64,000 bases of DNA, taken from contig CM075941.1 in NCBI GenBank assembly GCA_038030265.1, positions 57,327,952-57,391,951 of the forward strand, in the 5' to 3' direction. The first letter of the stretch is position 1, and every line of letters starts with the position of its first letter. The notes below the pieces were generated by a model that worked only from the letters and a program-made list of their open reading frames with translations, was not told the origin of the DNA and searched no databases. Origin of the DNA: Corythucha ciliata (Eukaryota > Arthropoda > Insecta > Hemiptera > Tingidae). Both the position numbers and the translations under genes were made by a program. Below, in pieces: positions 41,641 through 53,387 of the stretch.

Positions 41641-42141
41641 GTTCGTGTACTGGGACATCAATCTGACCAATTTTTTTGTTTTTTTGAATCCTCCGAGTGT
41701 ATTTCCAAGTTACAAATGCACTATGTTCCTCAAGGCATTTATCAAACTCGCACACACTAGCTATAGCCCTCAGTTCTTTAATTAAATGTACAATGCTCTC
41801 TCCGTCGTGTCGAAATCTTAAGGCGAATTTTCGACAGTTCGCAAAAATTGAAACGTTACTTGAGAAATATTCCGTTAACTGATGTTCAAGCCTATTGAAC
41901 CCAATTGATTCGACTTTTTCCGGGTGAAAATGTTCAGTCAACAATTTGAAATTGCTAGGTCCAACGGCCGAAAGTAACAGAACTCCACGTACCTTGTCGT
42001 CATCTGTCGGAGTAGCGCAATCTCAAATCTCTGAACATAAAATCGCCATTCCTCTGTCTCTTCTTCAAACTTGTCGAATTGGAATTTTAAATTTTCAAAA
42101 CCTGTCTCGCTAGAGTCTTCGATCTGTCTTTTTCGAGGCAT
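41633..42141 (-). pseudogene. Ty3/gypsy-type gag fragment
   Basis: Two overlapping minus frames. The first starts MPRKRQIEDSSETGFENLKF and FEEETEEWRFYVQRFEIALL (41938-42141). The second continues LLTEHFHPEKVESIGFNRLE, FRHDGESIVHLIKELRAIAS and CEFDKCLEEH (41633-41944). The W-x-x-Y-x-x-R-F-E start and the F-x-x-R-x-Q/E-x-G-E-S-I-x-x-F/L helix are typical of gypsy gag. A one-step frame change near 41960 separates them. Truncated before any zinc knuckle; the next text is RT. Confidence 0.7.
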
Positions 42142-42302
42142 CCTCGTTTGGCAATTGTAATATCACGATTTACAGATCATTGAACAAGCAAGATATTTCT
42201 CGTATTTATTTGTCAAACAAAACTCTCAAACTGAACAATCAAAAACAATCTGTTAATTTGAAATATATTTTTAGTGGACTCCGTTCCACTACACGACGTT
42301 CA
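42142..42302 (-). repeat. Possible remnant of gypsy 5' LTR/leader
   Basis: On the minus strand the stretch begins near TGTAGTGGAACGGAGTCCAC, a plausible TG... LTR start, and leads to the gag ATG. A matching 3' LTR or clear PBS was not found in the window, so this is tentative. Confidence 0.35.
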
Positions 42303-43010
42303 AAACGAAAAGAAAAGAAACAATAACGCGTCCAAAACTTCGCCGGATATTTGTGTTTCCGGTGTACTATAGATTTCTATAGTTGTTTGACTTTTTTATT
42401 CGTCTTCTTGTTCCGCTGAATAGACTAATAAGATTTCTTGGTGACCTTCCTCAGAACTTTTCCTACGTGGAAGTGTCGAATAGAAAAAGTTCCTAATAGC
42501 GTTGAAAACGCCAAGCGCCCAATTCATAAAGAATTTATTCAAATTGACTATATTCTGTGAGAATTGCGTGACAAATTGTTTGGTGAGAGCACTTGGAAAA
42601 TTCGGATCAAAAACGAATTTGTTATAATAAACAAATCTAGAAACGATTTAGTTCTTTGTTTTTCCAGGTACCAGAGCTTGTGCTTAATTAATTAAAGAAA
42701 CGTGTTAACCCACTGACCCCGTTTTGTCTTTCGTTTAAGCAAAGCAAGCTCTCTCATTTTGTCGTATTGTTGCACTTATGTATGCTACAGAGTTGTGTTG
42801 TTGAAGGCTGGCGTTCTCAAGAAACTTGTCTCTCCTTTCTCAGAAACACAGGGTGTTTAGTACGTGTAAACTGGTATAGAGCAATTCCATTTTAGATTAA
42901 TTTGTCACAGGGAGGGTCCGAATTTAACAGAATGCAAACTAGCTTTTGTTTTCATCAAAATCGAATTGTTTGAGAATTCGATTTTGAGCCTTACTCGAGC
43001 AAAATTTGCC
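42303..43010. other. No recognised feature
   Basis: AT-rich sequence without ORF, motif or repeat structure that I can support. Confidence 0.4.
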
Positions 43011-45160
43011 TAATAACTGACTACTCGAACCCCAAAAATATAAAAAATGGGACTTCACGCCCTGAAAATTGCCAAAACGCGCTTGTTTGTGTCCTAGAAT
43101 GAGATTACGGGACGAATCACGAAGTGAAAATGTCTAAAATGATTATATTCGCACCCAAAAAATAACCAAATTGACAATACTGGCCATACGCACCTGGGAA
43201 AATGAACTTGACGGAATATATATACCCACTCCCTGAAAATGGCAAAACTGACTTAATGGCGTTCAAACAATTGTTCAAAACTGATGATTCAGAACCAAAA
43301 CATTGTTAAATTGGTGATTTTTGCGCCCTGAAAATGGACAAAACCGACTATACGTACCTTAAAAATAATCAAAACTGGCTATTCAGTCTCTAAAAATGGG
43401 AGAAAGAACAAAAAATGCACTCAACTGGTGGTGAAACTGTTTTTTTTCTGCCAGGCAAGAAGACATTTTTGCCTTGAAAATGGATTTTCCGACAAATCAT
43501 AGCCAAAAATATGTGAAACAGGTTATGGACGTGCAAAAATTGGCAAAAATGATTCCATACGCTGGAAAATGATTCCACGATGACTCACGCTTTAAAATAC
43601 GTGTTTTAAACATGAGGTAATTGGCGATTAACCATCGCACTAAAAATGGGCAAAACTGACAATTTCATGCCGAATTCGTGCCCAAATAGCGTTGCCTAAA
43701 TGGCTAAACTCAAAATTCGAGCCACTGATGTAGCCTACTGAGCTTCTCTCAAACCTTCAAAATGGCCAAGCTGACAATAAAAAGGTCGTTTTTGAAGATA
43801 GAATTCTCGGTTTCGCCATTGTCAGGGCGTGTGTACTCAGTTTTGCGACATTTCGGCAGTAAATAGACGGTGTGGCCACCTTTTCCGCGTTAATTAGCGG
43901 TACAGTCGTGAAAAGGGCATTAATAGTCAGTTTAACTACTATTGCAGCGCATTTTTAGGGCGAGACTAGCCAGTTTGCATAATAAATAAATGGGACGTAT
44001 ATCGTTAGTTCAGCCGTTTCCAAGACGCGCGCGAATTGTCCGTTTGGCCTTTTTTGGAGCGCAACTAGTCGGTTTCACCTTTTTTTTTTCCAGGGCATAA
44101 CTTATCAGTAAAGCTATTACAAGGCGCGATTCATCAGTTTATAGCCAACTTCAGGGTGTGTGGATTCAATTTTCCCGATGTTCAGTCGTGACTAGCCAGT
44201 TTGGCCGTTTATTCGATGGTAATTGCCTCTGATGACATGTTCAAGGCACGAACAGGCCTGTCGAGACGGGACGGTACTGAGTCCATTATTCAAAGGGGCA
44301 GGCCTTCCCTGAGGCCCAAGATTTTCGCGATCGAGAAAAGGAAGAATAGAAAGAATAGCGGTTGAAGCTTTACTGCAGTTGGAGCTTCGCTGTAGTCGGA
44401 AACTTTGCTGTGGTCGTCGGACCTTGGCTGTGTGTGGACCTGGTCCGTGGGTGGACTTTTGATGTGAACCATCAGTTTACAGCTACCTGAAGGGGCTTAT
44501 AGAGTAATTATTTCCAATTTTAGGAATGAGAACTGAATTTAAAACCATTTATTTTGTTTCAAATTGCCATCATTGTCATTTTAAAGGCCCCAATTGCCAA
44601 TTTAGCAACTACTATATCGCATCAAGTCATTTCTTGCTATTTTATTAGTGTTTGAACAGCCAGTTAAACTGATTTTAGTGCACGAATCGTCAGTTTAGGC
44701 AATTCTTGGGTGAGCAAACGGTCAGTTTAAGCCATTTTCAAAGCGTAAATCGTCAGTTTAACCACTTTCTGGACGCAAATTGTTAATTTAACCATTTTTG
44801 GGGTGTGTGAAAAGCCAGTCAAACTATTCCTAAGGCGTGAATGGTTAGTTCGACATTTTTAACGCTTTAATAAACATTTTTGTCATATTTAGAGCACTTA
44901 TGGTCAGTTAAGCTATTTTAATGGAGTGAATCGTATTTTTGCCCATTTTGAATGCTCTGTGGTTTCGTAAATTTCATGTTATTGTCGTAATTTTTAGATA
45001 GTGAATCGTGAGTCTGGCTATATTCATGAGAACAATAAGTTTTAAAATATTACAAAAGTCAAGTTTCTGGGGTTTTATTGAATGATTTCAAGCACTAATT
45101 GCAAGAATTTTTTCAGTTGAATGACTAAATTATCAGTTTTTTAAACCAAAAATCGTCATT
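43010..45160. repeat. Family C blocks in opposite orientations, with a family F island
   Basis: Plus-oriented units (CCTGAAAATGGCAAAACTGAC) run to about 43780; reverse-oriented units (TTTTCAGGGCGTG, AATCGTCAGTTTAACCATTTT) run from there to 45160. Positions 44355-44470 hold a reverse family F island (GCTGTGGTCGTCGGACCTTGG, GCTGTGTGTGGACC). ORFs in the block are repeat-derived. Confidence 0.6.
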
Positions 45161-47885
45161 AACGTGATAAGTTATAACTTTTCTCCACCCTTGTGGTTAG
45201 GGCAGTGTGATCTCTGGCATCCCCTCGATCAAACACGACTTGTACTAATAACAAATAAAACGAAGGAGCGCTGTTGATGGGTTCATGTTTCCCTTGACGG
45301 GGGCTATAATTAGCTATTTGAATTCATTAATGCATTATAATAACGAGCGTATTATTCAACCGTAAATTGGTTGTACAGGGCCAACAGAGCCTCACCCCGT
45401 AACCCCTTCCCCCCGCCATCGCTTCATTGATCGGAACAGCCACGAGCCACCACTTTCGTCGTTTTGTAATTTATTCGGATTTAATATTCTCAGAATATAA
45501 TTGCTAGGGGAGATTATCAGAAATTCTGTGGTGGTTGGGATGGGGATGAAGTAAGTGAACAAGCGGTTCAACTTCTTGCCAAACTGCCATATTCAGGCTT
45601 AAGCTGGATAAAGTGAGGATATGCGTTCGAACTCGAGGAAAGATTTCATTTAGTTCGATCCCATCGTCTTGATTTTGAATTTTCTAGTAGCAACTTTCCT
45701 TGGTTAACTGTGATATAACAGAATAATTTCGTGGAATCTACTACATATTCACCTACATAGTAAAATATTACATTACCCTATACTAAAAATGAATAAATAC
45801 TACCCATGCGAGTGTGGTCTCAAATGTGTACTTAAAAGCTTGTACACACGGAGACAATTATGTCATGCCATGCAATTTTCAATATGTTCGTGTGATGGTA
45901 CTGGAAAAAGTATAAAAACCATATGCTTTCATGAAAAAGCCAGGAAACCGCTGGAAAATTGTCAATCATTTTCCCCTTTACCATCTCCATTGTAGAAACT
46001 ATAAGCCCAGAAATACCACATCGACAAGGAACAAGAAACCAGCTATTTAGCCGTGAAACCGTTAATTATGTCCGAAAATATGAATTTTCCTGTTCACAAG
46101 TTAGTAGTGGGCATACTTTCCCTAGTTCTTTTTATAGATTTTAAGAAATTAAAATTTCATTCATCAACATTGTGATTACGTTCGCCTCACAGAATTATTG
46201 ACTAAACAATTTTTAGGTTTTTAGTGGTGCCCTTCAATTTATGTTTTGTACCGTTTTTTTTTTCTGGTAAGGAAATTTAGCTGCGTTAATAAAAGGTCAC
46301 CGTATTTTCTGTTCTAAATATAACGTTTATACTGAAAGAAAATATTTCATCTTGATGCTTGAAAGTAATGTCGATACTAGGCACCTGCCACCTGAAAGAA
46401 AGTGGGGAAAAAAACCACGAAAAAACAAGCCCTCTTCCATCCATTTTCCCTTCTTTTCTAGGTATTCTTATCCCAGTGAAAAGTTATAACTTCGACGTGC
46501 TCTATTGGTGACAGTAATAAAAAAAACCGCCTTCCCCACGACAAGGACTTCCACTATTTTAGGACTTCGCAGTCCTCGGCTGTCTTTTCCGTTTTATCTT
46601 TGGTTTGCATATCTCGTTCAAAGTACTTTCGCACAAAATCTGTAGAAACGGAGAGAGTTCCCTAAAAAGCGGAATACATTCTCCACATTCCTTGAATTAT
46701 TACGAAACGGTTTAAAATGCTGGAGAAGTTATAACATTGCTCACATTTTCCCTCAGTAGACAATTCGTGGAACACGTATTTACGAGCGTTTGAGGCCTTT
46801 CTACTATAAACGACTTTAGTAGGAGAAAAATCCTCGCATATTTTCCCTTGAATGACGGTCACATATTGATCCATTTTTGTGGCTAAAAAATAATCAATAT
46901 TGGGTGCCTCTACCCTTGATTTCTTTTTTGAAAACGTAATTACGATGTTTCTTGTCAAAAAATTAGTGTTTCCACTTTGGAAAATGACCCCTGAGGGACT
47001 CGTTTCAGGTCCCAACTGACAGGCACTTCAATTTCGTTTTAATGAAAAAACAACGATGTTACATTTTACTTCTTATCCAGCGATAGAAAAAAAACACTGT
47101 AATTGCGAAAAATGTTAAACTTTTCTCGGAAAATCAGCCCCTTTCGTAAGCGATCATTCAATATTCTTCAAGTCGCTGCCATAAGCTATAATAGTCAAGG
47201 CGTGTCCAAATCCTATTATACGTGCCCCCAACCCGTTGTTTTCTGTTTTCATTCGGTCTGATGTGATTAAATCTTTAGCTGGAGTGTTCTTCCTTCCTGA
47301 AACGTACGGTAATCGCGGTGCTATGAAACGTTTAGTTTGAAATGAATTCCAAGTCCAAACACTTATAATTGACTCGCCTTTCTCTCGTTGTTTTTTGAGC
47401 TCGGTTGTTGATGATGTTGTTTTCTGTGATTGTTCGTATAATTTTATTATGTCGAATTTCATGGAATGCACCCTGCCTCTGTGCACTTCGTGAAATCCCA
47501 CACGATGTAATGCCCAATGGAAAGAATGCATTCAATGAAATGATCGAAATTCCTGGTCAGATCGTGTTCTAACCTCCCAAGTAGCACTGGAGCTCCGGTA
47601 AATAATATTTTGTAGGTTCCAACTTCCCTAACACTTGCATAACGCTTCCAAGTGGAAGCAAATCATTATGGAAACTGTGACTTTCATAATGCATTCTGTA
47701 AGACTTTAAAGCTTATTATTAAACAAGCTTTTCTGAGGAATGATTTTTTAATTTCCAATGTGCTTCGAAAAGACTTCCTCTAAACGGTTCAGCTTATATT
47801 CGATTTTATATTGCAATGATTACACAAGCTCTGTGAAGGGAGTTCTTTAAAAGTCTAGTAGAAGCGCGTACATCTTACGGAAGCT
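45160..47885. other. No recognised gene; one repeat terminus
   Basis: A copy of the TGTACACACGGAGAC repeat end starts at 45837. Two minus-strand ORFs, 46662-47015 (117 aa) and 47154-47531 (125 aa), are the longest here. They lie in tandem on one strand but show no domain I recognise and no good start context, so I do not call them genes. They are the best candidates for unknown coding sequence in the window. Confidence 0.35.
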
Positions 47886-48310
47886 CTACAGAGACGGTGT
47901 TAAGTCAATTTTACCGGAGTGCCTCTTCTAAAAATCAATTTCACGGGTTTGGCTCTCCAAAAAAACAAATTTCGCGGGGTTTAACCACAAAAATAACCAA
48001 TTTTGTGGGTTTAATTTACAGAAAGTACAATTTTCGTTGGGTTCAATCGTTGTATAAATCAATCTCATGGGCTAGGCTCCTGAATACAGTTTTGGCGGAA
48101 TGCAATGAAAATAAATAAATAAATTTCACCGGCTTCATTAAGAGAATCCGCCAATTTATTGGGTATCAATCATAGAAAAACTCAATTTCCCAGTCTCCAA
48201 TCACGGAAAACACTATTTTGTGGGGTTGAATCGCTGAAATACTTAATTTTCCAGGCGTCAATCATAAATAAAATCGAATTTCGCTGGATTCAGCAATTGA
48301 TGAACTCTTT
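47886..48310 (+). repeat. Minisatellite block, family D
   Basis: ~30-bp units such as AAATCAATTTCACGGGTTTG and AACCAATTTTGTGGGTTTAA. Ends ~90 bp before the duplicated segment at 48399. Confidence 0.6.
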
Positions 48311-48398
48311 ATCATGGAATGGACTCTAATCACATTCAATTTAACGTGAACTTCGAACTAATCGTGAACTAACGTGAACGTCAACTAAAAATGATTGA

Positions 48399-49475
48399 CC
48401 GGCAAAATTTGAAAGAAAACAAGGCTCGATCGCTCACTAGGCAGGCGGTTAAATTCACCGACGCTTCTTATTCCCCAAACTAAATTGCGACTGCACAGTT
48501 TCTTCAATCAGGCCATTAGAAGAGCATTCAATCCTTCGCCACTACTCGAACGCCGAACGCCTCGATCTAGAAACAATCGGGACAAACGCAATTTTAGAGA
48601 ATATTATTGTAAAGCTTGCAATAGGCCTAATGAAACCGACAACCCGCAGTATAGCCGATGGAAAATTGATAATTTAGTTTTCCACTAATAAACACGAGAC
48701 ATTTCCGTTCCACCGTTGCTCCCATATAAACTCACAGACTGTTTATGCAACGCCCGCGAGAGGCGAATTTAATTTTCTCAAATGAGCGTGCGGAAATTTC
48801 GACTGCTATCTCGCTGAGGTTTCCCTCAGCTTTCCGTTCCTATTAAATCTGATCATTTCGCCCGAATAAAAGTTCAAAACCATTGCGGTATCAACGAGTA
48901 TAAACAACATTCAACCGCCCCCCCCCCTCCAAAAAAAAGAGACGGCCAATGTGTGTGGGTGGGGGGAGACCTGTCGACCTTAATGGGAATTGAACGAGAG
49001 CGGTAGCCTCGTGTTATTTGTAAATTGATGAGTTTTCCGAGTGAGGAGCGAAATAATTTTTTCCCGTAAATACGCGGACGGCGAGGGCGATTCGTTTTAA
49101 TCCCGCACCTCCTGTTCTCATCTGTGTACATATTTTACTATACAGAGATAATCTCATGGAATTAACAGTTGCTTGTAAAGCGATTTGAGGCTCATCCGTG
49201 CACTATTTGATTGTGGATCAATATTTCTTTTTTAGCTCTTCCTTCAGGGTCCTTTTTTGGTTTTTTGTCACTTAAACAATTGATAATACTGATGCCCGTA
49301 TTTAGGAACGTTCCTTGACATTAAGGAACCCTTGAAATTCATTAAAACAGTTGCTTTTATTGTGATCAAAACTGTTCTCAACGGTTCCTTGACGGAACGT
49401 TTATAAATACGGCCCTGAGCGGGGAACGGTAAACTAATAAAAGTTACTGTCTCCCCTAGTAACGTAAGTAGTAGT
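48399..49475 (+). repeat. 1.07-kb direct duplication, copy 1
   Basis: Nearly identical to 51181-52246. Differences include a 17-bp deletion in copy 2 near 52106, a C-run length change and a few substitutions. The 67-aa ORF (48485-48688; RRAFNPSPLLERRTPRSRNN) is present in both copies with a single F-to-S difference and partly in the inverted copy at 53388. Lacking any known domain, it is treated as non-coding repeat. The copies bracket a 500-N gap. Confidence 0.85.
49286..49420. mobile_element. Small inverted-repeat element inside the duplication
   Basis: GCCCGTATTTAGGAACGTTCC (49292-49312) is mirrored by GGAACGTTTATAAATACGGCC (49395-49415). An inner pair GGTTCC/GGAACC adds to the fold. The copy at 52075-52190 carries the same arms with a 17-bp internal deletion. 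Confidence 0.55.
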
Positions 49476-49606
49476 AGAGAACCTTTAAAACACAGGTACT
49501 GCAACACGCTATCAGCGCCATATTTGGTCCCTCGGTCGTTATGCAGTCGTCAGGGTAAACAAGTATGATAACATGAAAAAATGTCATTAGAGTCTCAAAT
49601 TTTTTC

Positions 49607-49796
49607 TTGTGCAGTGATATTTTTTTAAATTGTTATTTGTTCTGCATTACAATTAATTGTCATCGTAAGACCGTTGACGGAGTCCGGCTTTTTATATTCC
49701 CGTCAGAACCAGAAAGGAGAAAGAAGTGGACCGAAAATTGTCTGAGGGAACAATGGGAGCCCACTAATAATTTACTCGAGAATTTGTGAAGTGAGT
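49607..49796 (+). CDS. THAP-domain exon, truncated by assembly gap
   Basis: The frame contains CITINCHRKTVDGVRLFIFP, then SEPERRKKWTENCLREQWEP and TNN. This is the THAP zinc-finger pattern: C-x4-C, basic run, F-x-F-P, R-x-x-W-x-x-N, with W-x-P further on. A one-base shift just after TNN gives SRICE, the expected C of the C-x2-H pair. It is followed immediately by a strong splice donor GTGAGT at 49790, where the HF would be supplied by the next exon. A plausible acceptor (TTGTGCAG) lies at about 49607-49614. THAP domains bind DNA in host transcription factors and in P-type transposases. The next exon would lie in or beyond the 500-N gap. The single-base shift may be a mutation or a sequence error. 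Confidence 0.6.
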
Positions 49797-49809
49797 ACGA
49801 TTTATACTT

Positions 49810-50309
49810 NNNNNNNNNNNNNNNNNNNNNNNNNNNNNNNNNNNNNNNNNNNNNNNNNNNNNNNNNNNNNNNNNNNNNNNNNNNNNNNNNNNNNNNNNNN
49901 NNNNNNNNNNNNNNNNNNNNNNNNNNNNNNNNNNNNNNNNNNNNNNNNNNNNNNNNNNNNNNNNNNNNNNNNNNNNNNNNNNNNNNNNNNNNNNNNNNNN
50001 NNNNNNNNNNNNNNNNNNNNNNNNNNNNNNNNNNNNNNNNNNNNNNNNNNNNNNNNNNNNNNNNNNNNNNNNNNNNNNNNNNNNNNNNNNNNNNNNNNNN
50101 NNNNNNNNNNNNNNNNNNNNNNNNNNNNNNNNNNNNNNNNNNNNNNNNNNNNNNNNNNNNNNNNNNNNNNNNNNNNNNNNNNNNNNNNNNNNNNNNNNNN
50201 NNNNNNNNNNNNNNNNNNNNNNNNNNNNNNNNNNNNNNNNNNNNNNNNNNNNNNNNNNNNNNNNNNNNNNNNNNNNNNNNNNNNNNNNNNNNNNNNNNNN
50301 NNNNNNNNN
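49810..50309. other. Assembly gap of exactly 500 N
   Basis: A run of 500 N is the usual placeholder length, so its true size is unknown. It lies between the two copies of the 1.07-kb duplication, which should be treated with caution for that reason. The apparent ORF across it is meaningless. Confidence 0.98.
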
Positions 50310-50798
50310 TTGTGTTTTTCCTGATTTTAGTTGCTAATGAGCGATTTTTCTCAATTTCGTCTATGAATTAGCACTTTTTCCTAACTTTAGCTGTGAATTA
50401 GCGCTTTTTTTTCTGTTCGAGCCACGAACTTGCCTTCAGTAGACAAAAATTGTCGTTTTCATGCTTCTTCCCCTTTGATTGGCACGTATTCTGTACTTAA
50501 TCCACGGAAATTTTAGCCACTAAGTCGCTAAGTATTTTCCTTGAATTCCGTCGTCATTTAGCGCTTTTTCTTACTTCTGTCTGTGCGTGAATCACTAACG
50601 CACCGGGGTATATTGGTGAGGGGCGTGGACTACGCCGGTCCCCCTCCCCCACCATCACCGAAAAGCTTAAAGATGGAAAAATGATGGTTCTTAGGTTCTA
50701 TGTTCAGGTATACGTATTTAGCCCACAAAAGTGCTATTCTGAAGGCTCAAATTGAGAAAATACGCTGATCCCCCAGTTTTTTGTTGTTTTTTTTAGGC
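50310..50798. repeat. Family B units, reverse then plus
   Basis: Reverse-oriented units at 50310-50590 (TTTTAGTTGCTAATGAGCG), then a GC-rich patch (50600-50660, GGGGCGTGGACTACGCCGG), then plus-oriented units from about 50740. Confidence 0.5.
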
Positions 50799-51352
50799 CC
50801 TTTAGCGGATAAAGATGAGAAGGCGAACTAATTATGCTTTTCTGGGGGGGGGGGGCAAGTACGCAGCAAAAAGTTGGGTAAAAGCGCTAATATTCCAGCT
50901 AAAACTGTGAAAAAGCCTTCATTCGTGGTATTTTTGAAACTTCCGGGCCAAAATTAATAAAAAAAATTGCTGATTCGCGGTGTATGGATGCCACTTTATG
51001 GCTAAAATGACGAAAAAACCGATGAGCCACACCTTGCTGTAATTTTGATGGGTCACAATATTCCCGTGGCTAATTTTACCATTTCTCTCGGGCGATTAAA
51101 GACTGTTCTGACCATTTTGATCAATATACTGAATTCGAAGTATAACGTTCAATCAGTCGTTCCGAACCAAACACGATTTTCCGGCAAAATTTGAAAGAAA
51201 ACAAGGCTCGATCGCTCACTAGGCAGGCGGTTAAATTCACCGACGCATCTTATTCCCCAAACTAAATTGCGACTGCACAGTTTCTCCAATCAGGCCATTA
51301 GAAGAGCATTCAATCCTTCGCCACTACTCGAACGCCGAACGCCTCGATCTAG
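50799..51352 (+). repeat. Inverted repeat, left arm (~554 bp)
   Basis: Inverse of 53388-53936 with high identity by eye. Begins CCTTTAGCGGATAAAGATGAG and ends GCCTCGATCTAG. It contains family B units and the first ~170 bp of the 1.07-kb duplication. The two arms are separated by ~2.0 kb. Confidence 0.85.
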
Positions 51353-52246
51353 AAACAATCGGGACAAACGCAATTTTAGAGAATATTATTGTAAAGCTTG
51401 CAATAGGCCTAATGAAACCGACAACCCGCAGTATAGCCGATGGAAAATTGATAATTTAGTTTTCCACTAATAAACACGAGACATTTCCGTTCCACCGTTG
51501 CTCCCATATAAACTCACAGACTGTTTATGCAACGCCCGCGAGAGGCGAATTTAATTTTCACAAATGAGCGTGCGGAAATTTCGACTGCTATCTCGCTGAG
51601 GTTTCCCTCAGCTTTCCGTTCCTATTAAATCTGATCATTTCGCCCGAATAAAAGTTCAAAACCATTGCGGTATCAACGAGTATAAACAACATTCAACCGC
51701 CCCCCCCCTCCAAAAAAAAAGAGACGGCCAATGTGTGTGGGTGGGGGGAGACCTGTCGACCTTAATGGGAATTGAACGAGAGCGGTAGCCTCGTGTTATT
51801 TGTAAATTGATGAGTTTTCCGAGTGAGGAGCGAAATAATTTTTTCCCGTAAATACGCGGACGGCGAGGGCGATTCGTTTTAATCCCGCACCTCCTGTTCT
51901 CATCTGTGTACATATTTTACTATACAGAGACAATCTCATGGAACTAACAGTTGCTTGTAAAGCGATTTGAGGCTCATCCGTGCACTATTTGATTGTGGAT
52001 CAATATTTCTTTTTAAGCTCTTCCTTCAGGGTCCTTTTTGGGTTTTTTGTCACGTAAACAATTGATAATACTGATGCCCGTATTTAGGAACGTTCCTTGA
52101 CATTAATTCATTAAAACAGTTGTTTTTATTGTGATCAAAACTGTTCTCAACGGTTCCTTGACGGAACGTTCATAAATACGGCCCTGAGCGTGGAACGGTA
52201 AACTAATAAAGGTTGTCTCCCCTAGTAACGTAAGTAGTAGTAGTAG
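51181..52246 (+). repeat. 1.07-kb direct duplication, copy 2
   Basis: See copy 1 at 48399-49475. The right edge ends in a (GTA)n tract, followed by GTCCGCCACTG at 52260-52270, one of the CGCCACTG-type termini seen beside minisatellite blocks. Confidence 0.85.
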
Positions 52247-52308
52247 TTGTTCCGGGCCAGTCCGCCACTGACGACACTACACAAACTAAAGCCCTGTAAC
52301 CACCAACC

Positions 52309-52340
52309 GAGTAGCTCGGCCGAATACTGAGTCTGAGGTA
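52309..52340 (+). repeat. Third SINE-head-like fragment
   Basis: GAGTAGCTCGGCCGAATACTG and AGTCTGAGGT resemble the tRNA-like heads at 5690-5835 and 5879-5975, without the GGTTCGAAACG box B. Confidence 0.3.
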
Positions 52341-52473
52341 ATTACACTGAGGGTTTTACTCGGTCGACTGCACCTTCTCGGCCGGGCACTCGGTATGTGT
52401 AATTAGCCCTTAAGATTAAGATACATCAAGTAAAGTCCATAGAAGACTAATTGTGCAAAGCTGTACAACTTGT

Positions 52474-52632
52474 TTACTGTCGAGGAATGAAAGATCTCAT
52501 CTCACTTTTAAAATGTTAAATATCATGACCGCGGTTTCAGCGTAACGCCATCTTCAAACTAAACAATTCAACAGGAAAAACGACGAACACAAAAAGTGGG
52601 AGGAGATGTTTCATTCCTCGACAATAAATTTT
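52474..52632. mobile_element. Hairpin MITE
   Basis: TTTACTGTCGAGGAATGAAA at the left is mirrored by TTTCATTCCTCGACAATAAA at the right, pairing continuing as GATCTCATCTCAC versus GTGGGAGGAGATG. About 160 bp, no coding content. Confidence 0.65.
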
Positions 52633-52639
52633 TGAATAC

Positions 52640-53387
52640 TCCCACACTTCCGGCCTAATATTTTGTTAAAGAACTTGTTCATTTTATGAAACTGGCCCAG
52701 GGAACTTACAGTGATGCAGGTCCAACATTTCAAAAGAAACATGAAACGTGAACAAAAGGAAATCGCGCGTCACACGGTTTTGGTCCCAACGGTCCCTCCG
52801 TCTCAGTTAATCTGAATGTAAGGCATTTATTAGTGGTGCAGAGAAAAGGTTCTCCGTTCGCACTATATTTACCTGTGACATGGAGAAAAATGGCGGCCGG
52901 TGTTTTCCAGTCTTCAGTTTTACGCGTCGCGAAGGAAACCGAATGAACGATCTCGGAGGGCTCGAGTGCGAGCCGGCCACTTTTCACCTCACCTAATAGG
53001 AAGAATAGTCTTCATCAAAAACGCGTCAAATTCGACTCTTTCACCGACAGTGACATTCGTTTTAAAGTTCGCGAGTTTTATATTAATGAAGAGCAATGCC
53101 CTTCTATTACAATTTTCCACAAGGTGTTGTGAACTGTGGTTGTTTGGGTCAATGCGGGGTGGGACAAGAAAAATGGATTATATGAGGTTGGATTGATCAA
53201 ATTATGATAACTCACAGCATCTGTGCACCGTGACGATTGTCGTCCTTTTCCTTGATCCCGAACTTCTGTGTGGTTTTTCTTCCCGTGCGCGCCGGTACGC
53301 GGTTTTTAGTGGACTGTGTTGTATTGTAGCGGACAGGTGAGGTAGAAGGATTCAAGAGGGGAGGACCGCAGATATTCTAGATATATT
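52640..53387. other. GC-richer unique stretch, possible promoter or exon region, unproven
   Basis: CpG-richer than its surroundings (for example ATGGCGGCCGG near 52889 and GTGCGCGCCGGTACGCGG near 53285). A good donor-like ACAGGTGAGGT lies at 53334. The short ORFs (52730-52987 minus; 52900-53196 plus) show no domain. A non-coding first exon of a host gene is possible but unsupported. Confidence 0.25.

Noticed and set aside
48485..48688. 67-aa ORF present in both copies of the 1.07-kb duplication
   Set aside because: Conservation is explained by the recent duplication of the DNA itself; no domain, and the inverted copy truncates it.
49791..50324. 177-aa ORF
   Set aside because: It consists almost entirely of the 500-N gap.
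52859..53350. CpG-rich promoter plus first exon of a host gene
   Set aside because: Only composition and one donor-like site support it; no coding frame or downstream exon was found.
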